A stretch of 64,000 nt of DNA from Isochrysis galbana (Eukaryota; Haptophyta; Isochrysidales; Isochrysidaceae): the NCBI GenBank assembly GCA_018136815.1, contig CM030936.1:4106474-4170473 (forward strand). Reading direction: 5' to 3'. The first letter of the stretch is position 1. Each line of letters starts with the position of its first letter. The notes under the pieces are model-generated. The model searched no databases, was not told the DNA's origin, and saw nothing but the letters and a program-made list of their open reading frames with translations. Shown here one piece after another: positions 42,780 through 52,810 of the stretch. Both the position numbers and the translations under genes were made by a program.

Positions 42780-43990
42780 TTATCTCGCCAACGCTCCATC
42801 ATGATGGTGATGATCCCATTTCGATCGTTTGGACTCAGTTACTTGCCCCTTGCGCATTTTACCCTTGCGCGGCCGCAATCCTCCCGCTGCATCGCTCCTG
42901 ATCGACGCGCTGGACGGAGGCTCCTCGATGGTCGGTACCGCGATCTTGGCTTCTGGAATGGTTGACACATACAATGCGCTCACATCGGGTGTGGTGTTCG
43001 TCATCGCAAGACGTTTCTTTCGATTCGCCTGGACTTCATCTGGCCGCCAGGCATACTGCACCGTATCCACCATCACAGTCCCGTTCTCTAGAACCTTCTT
43101 GATCCGGCGGGTATGGTGCTCCTCTGACCAATCCTTGAGCACGCCTCTATTATGCGCCATCTTACGCAACTGTGGGGTGAGCGTCTCTCCAAGAAAATTA
43201 AAAAGCCCCTCAAGTTGAGTCTGGTTTTTCTGATCTGTAACCCCCTCTAATGTCGTGGCATACGCGTGCTCGGGATTCTCTGCGGCATATCGGCGGAAGC
43301 GCTCGATTATCCGAGTAAATTTTTCTTGAGCTGCGCTTTGCGCATCCTCAAAATTCCAAAAGTCTGAATGTGCAATACGCGAGATGTTCTCGCGCCAGTG
43401 GAAGATGAATTTGGCGCGCGGGAACATCAGTCGGATGAAGTCGACGCCATGTGTAAAAATCTCTCCGTGAGCTTTTGGTTTCCTCACCATGGAAGAATAG
43501 ATCTCCTTGAAGCCAAACACCCTATGTCCAAGGCAAAAGGCAGTGAGTGAATACTGCAGTACATGGCAGTCGGCAGGCTACGGTGCTGTTCGTAAAATGA
43601 CCGTAGCGAGAGCGAAACCACAATGAGGTCACACCTGGCTCTGGGGATTGGGTTGTGCAGCACGAGCATCATTTGGCGAGCTTGGCATAGTACATCGCTG
43701 CGGTTGGCAATAGTGCTCACGTCCTCTGAAACCCATGACGCGTCATCATGGGTTGCACGCCGGGCGGCGACAAGATGCGAGCGCGAGCTGAGTCTAGCAC
43801 GGGCGTATCGCCCCATGTATATCCACGCGTTGTCCGTCTCACCGCTCAGACGGTATCCCTCGATCCCATTGAGCAGCCGAAGCACATGCGAGCTGCCAGT
43901 GCGGCCGAGCGCGATGAGGAAGACACACTGAAGCTGCGAGAGCGCTAGACACTTGGCAGGATCGACGCCCGCCAGCGCCAATGCCGCCAT
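42780..43990 (-). CDS. Sulfotransferase-family protein, two exons
   Basis: Exon 1 is 43990-43635 and exon 2 is 43521-42780; the 113-bp intron splices in frame (NPIPRAR|VFGFKEIY). The product is about 365 residues. Exon 1 has the PAPS 5'-phosphosulfate-binding loop as FLIALGRTGSSHVLRLLN, then GYRLSGETDNAW. Exon 2 has the family's GFKEI motif, then DFIRLMFPRAKFIFHWRENI with SRIAHSDFW (the 3'-phosphate-binding R/S pair), and FNFLGETLTP. These proteins move sulfate from PAPS to a hydroxyl or amino group, usually in the Golgi. No clear signal anchor is seen after ATG 43990; an upstream in-frame ATG at 44083 adds 31 residues without one. The C-terminus ends in a basic, His-rich tail (DHHHHDG). Acceptor unknown. 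Confidence 0.87.
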
Positions 43991-44039
43991 ATCACTTCTC
44001 GCTCTAGCCGTGTGGCAGCCAGCGAGAGAATGAGGGAGG

Positions 44040-44425
44040 GCTCTAGAAGAGAGAGGGAGAGAAGAGCGAGCGAGCACCGCCACCCACTCTCGCTCTCACA
44101 TACTTTAGAGTACGGCGAGAACTGGTGTCGTACTCCCCAATATCTTCCTCCCCAATATTTGCGACAAGGTGGCTGCTATGCAGGAGGTAGAGTGCAGCCG
44201 GACGAGGGCGGAGGAGGGGATGCGGCCTTGGACACGGCGGCGCACGTCGAAGCCGCGGTAGGCGAGGCGGTCGATGGCCCCTGTGGCGGCGGGCGCGAGT
44301 GCGGCGTGGAGCCAGCCGAGGGCGCCGGTGTTGCCCAGCGTGTGGATGCGCGGGTCGCGCCAGTAGGGAGGTGGGGGTGTGGTGAGGGCGGCGGATGCGG
44401 CCGCGAGGGCGAGGAGAGTGGTCAT
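44040..44425 (-). pseudogene. Possible methyltransferase N-terminal fragment
   Basis: A minus-strand frame from ATG 44425 encodes a short leader (TLLALAAASAALTT) then YWRDPRIHTLGNTGALGWLH, AALAPAATGAIDRLAYRGFD and VRRRVQG. I recall this block (RIHxLGNxGxxGxxHA, then ID-x2-AY-x-G-x-DVR) from the N-terminus of algal SAM methyltransferase-like proteins, but cannot verify it. The following methyltransferase domain is absent; within about 100 bp the sulfotransferase gene begins on the same strand. Either a truncated gene, or a first exon. A pyrimidine tract and AG (CTCTCTTCTAG, minus strand, about 44043) leave splicing into the sulfotransferase frame possible. Confidence 0.35.
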
Positions 44426-44589
44426 CAGGGGGGGGGCGCGTTCCGCCAAGGGAGGGAGAAGGGGACGGAAACTGATGGGAAATTTGCCATCCCCTTTCTC
44501 CCCCCCCCCCCTTTTTTCCCCACTGCGTGTATTTTTTTCGCCTGATGCACTCAGGCCGCGATGCGCACAGGGCGAGCCGCCGGAGGAGC

Positions 44590-44760
44590 GCCATCTTGGC
44601 CGTATGTCCGCGCGAGCAGAGTTCCCCCCTCCGCGCGAGCAGAGTTCAGAGTTCCCCCCTCGGCGCGAGCAGAGTTCCCCCCTCCGCGCGAGCAGAGTTC
44701 AGAGTTCCCCCCTCGGCGCGAGCAGAGAGAGTTCCCCAGCAAGAGTTTGTTTTTCAACCC
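44590..44760. repeat. Minisatellite with alternating units
   Basis: CGCGAGCAGAGTTCCCCCCT units alternate with a version containing an extra CAGAGTT. The pair (about 51 bp) is repeated at least twice between 44611 and 44740. Confidence 0.85.
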
Positions 44761-44889
44761 CTAGTCTCCCCCACTTCCCACTTCTACCTGAAGCTGAATG
44801 AAGTTGATCGTGAGTTGTGAGTTGCCTCCACGCTCAAACATCCCAAAGTTGCTCGGAAAGTTGCGCGGCAACTCTTGTCTCTTGTCACG

Positions 44890-45118
44890 CCTAGCAGTGG
44901 AAGTGGAAGTGGAAGTGGAAGCAGGGTTCGTGTAGGGACGTTCCACAATTGGAAGCACACTTGGGCAAGGTAGCAACTGGTGTTCCACATTGGGAAAGTG
45001 GTGTTCCACACCTCACTGTTCCACAGCTCACAAGGGTGTTCCTATAAGTGTTCCACAGCTCACAAACAAGGGACAAGGGTGTTCCTATATATAAGCCTAT
45101 CTATATGTGTTCCACAGG
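44890..45118. repeat. GTTCCA motif cluster, left arm
   Basis: At least seven GTTCCAC or close variants between 44939 and 45118 (GACGTTCCACAATTGGAAGC, GGTGTTCCACATTGGG, CACTGTTCCACAGCTCACA twice). The outer part, GCAGGGTTCGTGTAGGGACG followed by TTCCA (44922-44946), is the inverse complement of 46665-46690, so the two clusters form inverted arms about 1.6 kb apart. Confidence 0.8.
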
Positions 45119-45149
45119 TCGGACCAAAAGAAAGGGGGCCCATGATGCA

Positions 45150-45245
45150 CATATGTACGTACATCCCGGGCTCGAACCCCGCTGCTCGCTGCTCGCAGCC
45201 CACGCCTGGACTACTGCTAACTACGCCACGGCTGAGCTCGACCTC
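45150..45245 (-). mobile_element. tRNA-derived SINE head
   Basis: On the minus strand a canonical A box (GTGGCGTAGTTAGCAGTAG, about 45230-45212) and a perfect B box (GGTTCGAGCCCGG, about 45180-45168) lie at tRNA spacing, with partial T-stem pairing (GCGGGGTTCGAGCCCGGGA). The acceptor stem does not close, so this is a tRNA-like SINE or tRNA pseudogene and not a working tRNA. Confidence 0.55.
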
Positions 45246-45544
45246 CTCACCAAGATGATAAACCAACAACGTCGTCGTATGTCGTATGCAAGGTTTGCAA
45301 TATTGTAGTTATGGCCCGCCCGCCCAACGGGGGACAAGCGGCCCCCCGACCCCGCCCCCCGCCCCCCGCCGCCCGCCCCCACACAGCTTGCGGAACGATC
45401 CCCCCCGGTGGGTCGGTGGGTCATTACTAATGCTAGCTATGTATGTGTGTATAGCACTGATGTGCGCATGTGTCCTTTGCAAGTATATAACATGGCACTG
45501 TACCCACAACGATTTTAGTCTCTACCTAAACAACTACTTTCTAC

Positions 45545-45945
45545 TTTTATAAGTAGGAGGCCAATGGGGGCCTCGCGCCCCCCTCTCTCCATCGCAGACA
45601 CCCCATGGGTGGGCCTGCACAATCAACCTCAGCCCCTGCCTGCTGGCAGGGGCTGAGCTGACATCACACCTGACCAGACTCTCGCCGAGCACGCGCCGCG
45701 CGCCGCACGCACTCGCCTGCACTGGCCCCTGATCGTACGTACTGACTCCCCCCCACACCACTGAGCCACAGACCACCAGAGCCGCCAGGAGGGCACCCAG
45801 GGCCAGCGAGGCGAGCGAGGGAGAGACAGGAGACAGGAGAGGCCAGGGCACTGCCCCAGCCTCCACTGCCCCCTGAGCTGCCCCAGCTGGCCCTCTGGGG
45901 GGCCTCGAGGGGCCCCCCAGAGGGGGGCCATGGCGCGCGCAGGCA
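45545..45945 (+). mobile_element. GC-rich dispersed element, family B, copy 2
   Basis: Starts CTACTTTTATAAGTAGGAGG, then CCAATGGGGGCCTCGCGCCC, ends around GCCAGCTGGCCCTCTGG. Clear homologue of the element inside the LINE (19525-19990). Located between the inverted GTTCCA arms. Confidence 0.8.
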
Positions 45946-46199
45946 TCACGCGCCCGTATGAGAACGAAGAGAATGACGAAGAATGAACGACAAAAAACGA
46001 CACGATCCGACCCCAAAAAAGGTAATACTCACGCTTGTTTACGATATGTTTGCAGGATGACACCCCGCACGGCAGGCGGACACCGCGAAAGAGCGGCGGC
46101 AGGCGAAGAAAAGCCGAAGGGCGGGGGCAGAGACAGACCCCCCGGGACACGATAAGATAGTCGCAGAAGGCGTTTTACGTTTGTTTGCCACAGGAACAC

Positions 46200-46415
46200 C
46201 CAACAACAGGTCTGCCCCAGCCCGCCCCTTGCACTTGGCCCGACGTAGTGCACGCGCCCCCCCCCCCCCCGATACCAAAGACAAAGGAATGAAGGGGGTA
46301 GTGTAAAGGGAGTGAGTGTTCTGGGGTATAGGCGATGGCGTGAGTCGGTACCGTGAGTGCGTGGTCTTTATAGCTAGCGGTAGTAGCCTGAATCTTCAGA
46401 TGTTTTTTTTTAGTT
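46200..46415. repeat. Dispersed repeat R3, copy 2, with LINE-like tail
   Basis: Homologous to 11705-12050. It ends with TAGCCTGAATCTTCAGATG followed by TTTTTTTT, the same 3' end and oligo-T as the LINE. Strong candidate for a short non-autonomous partner of that LINE. Confidence 0.8.
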
Positions 46416-46524
46416 TAGTCTCTACCTAAACACTTGATTGTTCGCGCATAGCGCGCTCGGTGTACTCGGTGTAACCGGTGTTTGTACGCCACGCGGGCAC
46501 TATGCACTGTCGCATTGTTCCAAG

Positions 46525-46695
46525 CGGCAAGCGGCAAATCCACTGTTCCCACAACTGTTCCACAGTGTTCCAACACCTTGTTGGAACACCTTTTAGGGCT
46601 GGTGTTCCAACGTTGGAACACCATTTTAGGGTGGTGTTCCACGTGGAACAGTGGAACACCGTTGGAACGTTCCTACACGAACCCTGAGTGGAAGT
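46525..46695. repeat. GTTCCA palindrome cluster, right arm
   Basis: More than ten GTTCCA/TGGAAC sites in 150 bp, including the perfect 22-bp palindrome at 46599-46620 (GGTGTTCCAAC and its complement) and TGTTCCACGTGGAACA at about 46636-46651. Its outer end mirrors 44922-44946. Confidence 0.85.
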
Positions 46696-46699
46696 GAGG

Positions 46700-47030
46700 A
46701 ATGGGTCTCATCGTCGCTCATCCGCGGCAGGCGCGGCAGTGAGAGACAGTTGAGGAGGGCCGACGGGTTCAGGCCTAGGCCTGTTAGCGGAGGAAGGTGC
46801 GGGAAGGTGGGCTTGGGCGAGGGCGGCGGCGCGAGAGCGACATCGAGTGCGAGGGCCCTTAAGCCTTAAGGAGAGGGCTGTGGTGGCTGAGCCGACTCCC
46901 GCCCGGCGGGGAGGAGGGCCAAAACCTCGACTAGCGACTAGCCGCCGGTGCCCCTCGCGACGGAGTGGCCCAAGGGCCTCCGGCAACGCTTGGCCTCGAC
47001 CATTATCCATTATGCACGATAGACGATAGT
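46700..47030. repeat. Diverged copy of the 56.5/62.3-kb element
   Basis: CGGCAGGCGCGGCAG, TTAGCGGAGGAAGGTGCGG, GGCTTGGGCGAGGGCGG and GAGAGCGACATCGAG parallel 56490-56620. No further match downstream. Confidence 0.6.
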
Positions 47031-47503
47031 GCATGCAGTGTATTTCGCAGGCAATACACTATGACACCACAATACAAGACCCACTATACAAGACATGCAT
47101 ATCTAGATGGTGCATCATTTCGTGCACGCATTCTGATCACGCAAGCTAAGTGGAGGACCACGCCCATACTCGCAGAAATAGACCTGCCGGTGAAACGAAC
47201 GCGCGTAGTGATGCAACATGCAGCGCAGGTGCTTTAGAATAGCGTTGCTTGCCTTGCCCGAAAGCGCTTTATCCTCGAGGCAGCGCATACACTGAGCAAG
47301 TGAGCCCCCTACGGCTCCTGGAGAACACGAGGTGGAGGGCGCACCGACTGCGCATAAGCTGTCCTAAACAGCGGAGTCAGCCATGTCAAAAAGCAGTCGT
47401 ATGACTGTGTCAGTATGAATGAGGAATGTGGGATGTATTAGCAATGCTGCTCGGTCTGGCGAGCTTGAGCATGTCCATTCACCCCGGTCATCGGGCGGAA
47501 TGA
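47031..47503. other. Intergenic
   Basis: Nothing recognised downstream of the coiled-coil gene. Confidence 0.45.
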
Positions 47504-48972
47504 TCATCCTCGCCTCCGTTTCTCGTCTTGTGGTGGGTTCTTATCGGACGCGTGCCTCGAGGGCGGAAGCATTCGCGAGGCAAGCAGTGTTTGGCCTCTT
47601 CCAGACATGTTCCGGTGGTCTATGACGGCATCTTCCAGTTGCTCAATGATGTCGCTAGTGGCAAACATCGAGGAGCGACCCGAAGAGGAGCAACCAGCGC
47701 TTGTATGACGTCGAACAGCAAGGACGTCTTGGCGGTACTGGCGCAGCTCTGCCATCAATTCCTTTCGCAACTCTTCACGAATCTCCTCGCGGAGCTTGTG
47801 CACTACCTGACTAAGCTCATGCGCCAGATTACTCATCACTTCCTCCTTGATCTCCTTCTTGAGCTCGACCAGATGCGAATAGGATGGACCAGACTCAGGT
47901 GGTACGGAATCTTCGGCGTTCCGCCTGTCTTTGCGCATGCACGGCAGCTTGACCACAGAACGCATCGGGTCAGTTTGTGCCCACAAAGCTGAAGAAAGGA
48001 ATTAGGAGGGGAGGCCAGCAACCGTTAGCGAAAGGCACGAGGCACACTAGGCACAAGCATCGACGCGGTGCTCCTCATAGGTCACTGGGAAAACAAACGA
48101 CACGTGGAAGGGACGACCAGAATGTACGCATGGCTATTACAGCTGTTGTCATCGAATTCCTTTCCGTTCCTGCCACGAGCCGGATATGCTTCCCCATGTG
48201 CACGCCAAACGCTCACATTGGTACTGAGGATCTTTGGCCGTGATTCGGATGCAGAAGAGCCGGCGGCGGTGCTTGTCGGTGAGCACTTGCTGCCCGAAAC
48301 GCAGGCTAAACTGTGCAGCGCCGGAAACCAGCAGGCATTCGTTCAGAAACGACTCATCGAACTGGCTCTCATTGTGCCGCAGCGAAATCTCCTCGCCATT
48401 TTCGTAAACCACCGTAGCCTGAAGTATCACTTGTGGATGTTCACGCACTTTACATCCAAAGCCGTCCTGCAGAACGGACACGCGTGGAAGCCATGAGAAG
48501 GCCCAGCCAATATTCCTCGAAATACTTGAACGAATTCGCTTGTGGTGCATCAAAGAAGTGGGTGTGGAATTTTTCATCTTGATGCGCATTGATCTCGTTT
48601 TTCCTGAGACAAGGCCTCCTCATTCGAGCCAGGCTGAGGGGCCCGCACTAGAGGGAGATAGGGAGGGAGCACCTGAAGCTCGACGGCGACTGAGAATGCG
48701 CGCAGGTTGGAGATGGTTAAACACTGGCAAATCGACTTGGGCGGCCTCTGCCTGGGCCCTTTGCAGTTCGCAACGTCACAGTGCACCTTGTGGTTTACAA
48801 TGACCAGCCTCCACGACGAGTCAAGCGATGGCACAAACTCGGCCATCGGCTGCTCCGTTGAAGGAAAATCAGCCCCGCTCAGTATTGGCAAAAATTCCTG
48901 GGACATTAAGCCTTCCAACACTTGGTTGTAGCTCCCCTCCGAAATGTTTCTGCTGGGTGGTTGCATCATCAT
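47504..48972 (-). CDS. Unrecognised gene with beta-rich domain and coiled coil, about three exons
   Basis: Minus strand. The first part (ATG 48972) begins MMMQPPSRNISEGSYNQVLE and contains FVPSLDSSWRLVIVNHKVHC, then LRAFSVAVELQVLPPYLPLV. The second encodes EHPQVILQATVVYENGEEI, NECLLVSGAAQFSLRFGQQV, LTDKHRRRLFCIRITAKDP, a compact beta-like domain. The last exon (47988-47504, after TTCCTTTCTTCAG) has a strong coiled coil (SHLVELKKEIKEEVMSNLAH, ELSQVVHKLREEIREELRKE) and a basic tail (DEKRRRG). The order of a folded beta domain followed by a coiled coil would suit a regulatory or DNA-binding protein, but no family was recognised. Exact internal junctions, except the last acceptor, are unsure. Confidence 0.6.
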
Positions 48973-49019
48973 CTTAGCGCGAATGAGGAGAGGCTAAGGG
49001 CACCGTGCGATCGCGATGG

Positions 49020-49610
49020 GCGGTGGGGGAAGAGCGGGAGAAGAGGAGGAGCCAACGCCGAGAAGACTGGTGAAAGCGGGCTCGAGAGGGAGGGGGCGTG
49101 GAACACGGAGTGGAAGGGGGGGGGGGCGAGGGGAGGGGGGGGAAGGGGGGAAGGGCGAGGGGAGGGGGAGGGGAGGGGGCGGGGGAAGGGGGGGGGGGCG
49201 CTCGCCTTGTCTGGGAGGGAAGGCTTCCCCCCCCCCCGCCCCCCCCGCCCCCTGGCTCTTTCCCTCCCGGGATGATTGGGGAGGAAAGGGGGGGGGGGGG
49301 GGGAGGAGGGGGGGAGGAGGGGGGGGGGAGGAGGGGAGGGGGGGGGGGGGGACGAAAGCCCCGGGGGAGGAAGGGGGGGGGGGGGGGGGGGGGGGGGGGC
49401 GGGAGGGGGAGAGAGGGGGGGGACAGGCGGGGGAAGGGCGGGGAGGGGGGGGGGAGCTCTCTGCCAGTCCTCGCTACGACGTCCCTCCGCCGCCGACGGA
49501 TGATCGTGTGTAGAGACAGAGAGAGAGAGAGAGACCCCCCTTTCCCCCGCCCCCGCCCCCTCCCCTCCCCCTCCCCTCGCCCTTCCCCCCTCCCCCCCGC
49601 CCCCCCTCGT
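49020..49610. repeat. Poly-G/poly-C low-complexity region
   Basis: 49085-49460 is nearly all G with A and few C, including G-runs over 10 long; 49535-49610 is C-rich. Strong G-quadruplex potential on the plus strand, beginning just upstream of the minus-strand gene that starts at 48972, so possibly in its promoter. Confidence 0.9.
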
Positions 49611-49795
49611 CAGAGTTTTATTGTTGTGTTAGTATAACCTTAGTGCTGCGGGACCGTAGCCCTTCGTCGGCAACGAACAACGGAGCCCCTACCCCGCGAT
49701 GGGGGTGTGCGCGGTTGGCGCATGGCTCGTCCGGTGTATGTGGCTAGGAATGCTAGCTAACAAGATGTCAAACGACGCTATAAGTTCTAACGTGG
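49611..49795. repeat. Dispersed repeat R5, copy 2
   Basis: Direct copy of 32219-32405: CCTTAGTGCTGCGGGACCG, CCCGCGATGGGGGTGTGCGC, TTGGCGCATGGCTCGTCCGG. R4 does not follow here, so R5 moves independently. Confidence 0.8.
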
Positions 49796-51164
49796 TACCC
49801 CCACCGAGAGGTCACCGCAATCTCCATGACACCAGCGCGCGCGTCGACGCTCAACACAGTACACAGTGATAAAAAAAGGGGTTCCGCCAGCCACCGCTCC
49901 CTGCTCGCCCGCCTTTCGGCTCCCTCGAGCTCCGAAATCGTTCTCTTCGGCTCCGCTGTCGCTCCTCCCAAAAAGAGAAGGCCGGAATCGACGGCGGAAT
50001 TCGGTAAATAAACGGCCCGCCAGTATTACTAGGCGAGCGATGCCCAGCACTTGCACTTCCGGTAAGCAGATAGGTTTGGAAACTCCTCATAAAAGGGCGT
50101 GAGAAATATAAGTTCGTCGTTTTTTTTCCGCGTCGGGTGAGCCCCCCCGTTGCCACGAATTCCCCTCCCGCATGCGTGCTCCCGTCGCCTCGCTCCGTCG
50201 CCCTGTGGAGATGGACTGTTCCCAGGATCCGGGTAAGGCTCCTGAGACTCCATTACTCCATCCTTGGCAACCCACGCGTCCGTAGGCGGCCTATCGACTT
50301 GGGTAGCGGGTGAAGATACTTGGGAAGGCTTGGGCACGGGTGCAGTGGTGACGAGGTCCGCGCGCGGCGGCGAGGGCGAATTTTGCGGTGCAGAGGGTGG
50401 TGATGGTGATGGTGATGGGTCCATAGGAACAGATTGAATCAATCTCTAGTGGGTGATTTCTAGCGAGAGACCACACACAAGGCAGTAGGGGCTCAAGGGT
50501 ACGAGGGGTCACGGTACGACTTCGATCGCAGAGCGCTGCGACGGCTGCTGCTGGGTGCGTACGAAGACACGCCACACCACTTTCTAACATAAACAAGGGC
50601 AACACGTAATAAACACGGGAGCGAAAGCCACGGTGGGTCAACAGAGAGAGCAACGAAGGAACCAATTGGCCAGAAGAGAACTCGTCGTCCTAGAGAAGGA
50701 TTGCACACAGAAAAAAGGCGCGAAAGGGATTCATCCATGCTTAGTGAAGATCCTGCAAGATTCATCGGCGAATAGCGTCTCAACGCGAGCACAGCGGCGT
50801 GCACTTTACCTATAGCTTTTCGTAGCTTAGCCATGGAGTAGCTGGTAGACTTAAAAAGTCTAGAAGCATACAGAGGTGTTAGACTTACAGAGTCTAGATG
50901 CTTGAGGTTCTTGAGGGTGTACTTTAGCAAGCAAGATGCTCGCTACTTCCTTGGTCTTCATCGACACGTGCTTACTACTCCCTTGATCTCCATGCCTAGG
51001 TGATCAGTCCAGAGCTAGAGCATATTCATATTCCGGGTGAGGGTGGAGAGTATTAGAGATTAGAGAGATACACCGTAGGCTGATGGTGATTGAAGGCATT
51101 TCCATTTCCATGTGGATGGCGATTGAAGCGCCATTCCATGTATTGAACGCTTTTCCATGCTGTG
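49796..51164. other. Intergenic, 1.4 kb
   Basis: Several open frames exist but none shows domain-like features. GGTGATGGTGATGGTGATGG at 50398-50416 is a short microsatellite. Duplicated TTAAAAAGTCTAGAAGC / TTACAGAGTCTAGATGC lies near 50850-50900. Confidence 0.4.
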
Positions 51165-52350
51165 GGTCAACTAAGTATACTTGGTTCGCCCATGGGGGGG
51201 CACGAGCCCCCCTCTCTCTCCACTCCTTCCCTGCCGTGGGGGAGGAACCACCCATCCTCCTGGCATGCCTGATGGCTTGCCAGGAGGCCACTGCCCTGCT
51301 GACCCACTCTCCCACTGACAGGCACGCCTGGATCGCTCGTCCTGGCCCCTCGTGGCCAGCCCATCGCTCCAACCCCCCTCCCCCCCTGTTCGACAGGCAG
51401 ACAGGTGCAGACTGGGGGCCCCAGAGGCTCAGGAGCGCCAGCGAGGGAGAGGCAGGGGAGGCCAGGGCCCAGCCCCAGCCTCCTCTGCCCCCTGAGCTGG
51501 CCTCCAGGAGCCTCCAGGGGTCGCCAGCAAGCAGCTGCAGGCCTGGCGCAGGCACGCCATCGCGCGTGCCGCAGGAGAGAGGAGAGGGAGCGCGGAGAAG
51601 GGGGTGGGCGGAGCGAGAGCTCCGCTCACCGAAAAATATGTAAGTCCCGCACCTGTTTACAGGAGAAGTCGGGACTTAGGACGCCGCCAGCCCGGTAGGC
51701 ATAGGAGGAGAAGGGGAGAACGGATCACCGGGGGGGGGGGCGCGGGCCACCGACCATATCTAAGCCCTTTCCCCTATCCCCCTAGTAGTGCACGGGGGGA
51801 GTATTATGGATACATCCATTATCCATTCGCTTCTACTGCTGTTATAATCTCCTTGCGTGGGGAGTCCTGCAGCTTCTCCTACAGCTTCCCCCGCAGGTCT
51901 TACGGGTTCCCCCGCCGATTTCCCCCCGCGGGTCTTACGGGTTCCCCCGCCGGGTCTTACGGGTTCCCCCGCCGATTTCCCCCGCGGGTCTTACGGGTTC
52001 CCCCGCCGATCTTACGGGTTCTTCTCCCGTCGTTCTCTCATTTCTCTGCACGTGGTTGTCGCGCGCGTTCTACTGTGTTACTATAAGTGTCGCGCGCGTT
52101 ACCGTGAATGTGCGTGCGTGCAAATGTAGGAAATCTTATCTGTTTGAGATAACTCTGGCGATGCGTTCGGCGATGGCGCTCTGCCTCGCACAAGCCGCGA
52201 TGGTTGCCGCATGGGCACCACCGCGATAGGGAGTCGCCTGATGGCGGGGGGGAAAGGGCCGGCGGATTGGGGGTGTAGAAAGTTTTGCTGCGTGAGTAGA
52301 AAGTAGAGGGTCCACGGCCGCGTGTGCGGTGAGACTATTAAGAAGTTAGT
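51165..52350 (+). mobile_element. GC-rich dispersed element, family A, long copy
   Basis: Plus-oriented long copy, an inverted partner of 17411-18165. Order: ACTAAGTATACTTGGTTCGC, CATGGGGGGGCACGAGCC, GCCTGATGGCTTGCCAGGAG, GCGAGGGAGAGGCAGGGGAG, GGAGAAGGGGGTGGGCGGAG, TAAGTCCCGCACCTGTTTAC, ATATCTAAGCCC, and after an extra 400 bp the end GTAGAGGGTCCACGGCCGCG / GTGAGACTATTAAG. 51896-52025 inside the extra part is a TTACGGGTTCCCCCGCCG minisatellite. Confidence 0.85.
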
Positions 52351-52507
52351 TTCCATGCTGTGGGTGATGGTGATTGAACGCTTTTCCATGCTGTGGGTGA
52401 TGGTTCTGGCTTTTGGTAAGTAAGTTGCGAGTTGCAAGTTGCAAGCATTGCCATACAGCCCTCTCCGCGCGCTGCGCTGCCACCGCAGGACTTCCTGTGC
52501 CATTTAT

Positions 52508-52635
52508 AGAGGCGGTCGCCAAGTATCAAGTGCATCGCGTTCGCAGACTCGTTGACACCGGAGCAGCGCAAGCTCTTTGAGGGCAACTTCCTGATGGTGT
52601 TAGATCCAACTACTCTCTACTCTCACAAGCTATGA
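52508..52635 (+). pseudogene. Orphan C-terminal exon candidate
   Basis: After an in-frame TAG that could serve as an acceptor (CATTTATAG), the frame reads PSIKCIAFADSLTPEQRKLF, EGNFLMVLDPTTLYSHKL, stop at 52633-52635. The composition is protein-like and unlike the surrounding repeats. No upstream exon was found on this strand, so it may be a leftover of a gene disrupted by the element that ends at about 52350. Confidence 0.3.
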
Positions 52636-52810
52636 TCGAGAGTTAAAAACCAGCATAAACAAGAAAATTCTGATAGAGTAGGGGGTAGCGGGTCGGTCGC
52701 TCGTTCTCGCTCGGGCTGCTTGGCGGCGGCGACGGGGCCGACGCGGGGAAGGGGGAGGAGGACTAGGGGTTGGACGGGGGGGGGAAGGGAGTAGTGGTGG
52801 GCGCGGCGCG

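Noticed and set aside
49016..49637. Gly/Pro-rich frames of 165-179 codons
   Set aside because: They translate poly-G and poly-C tracts; no evidence of coding.
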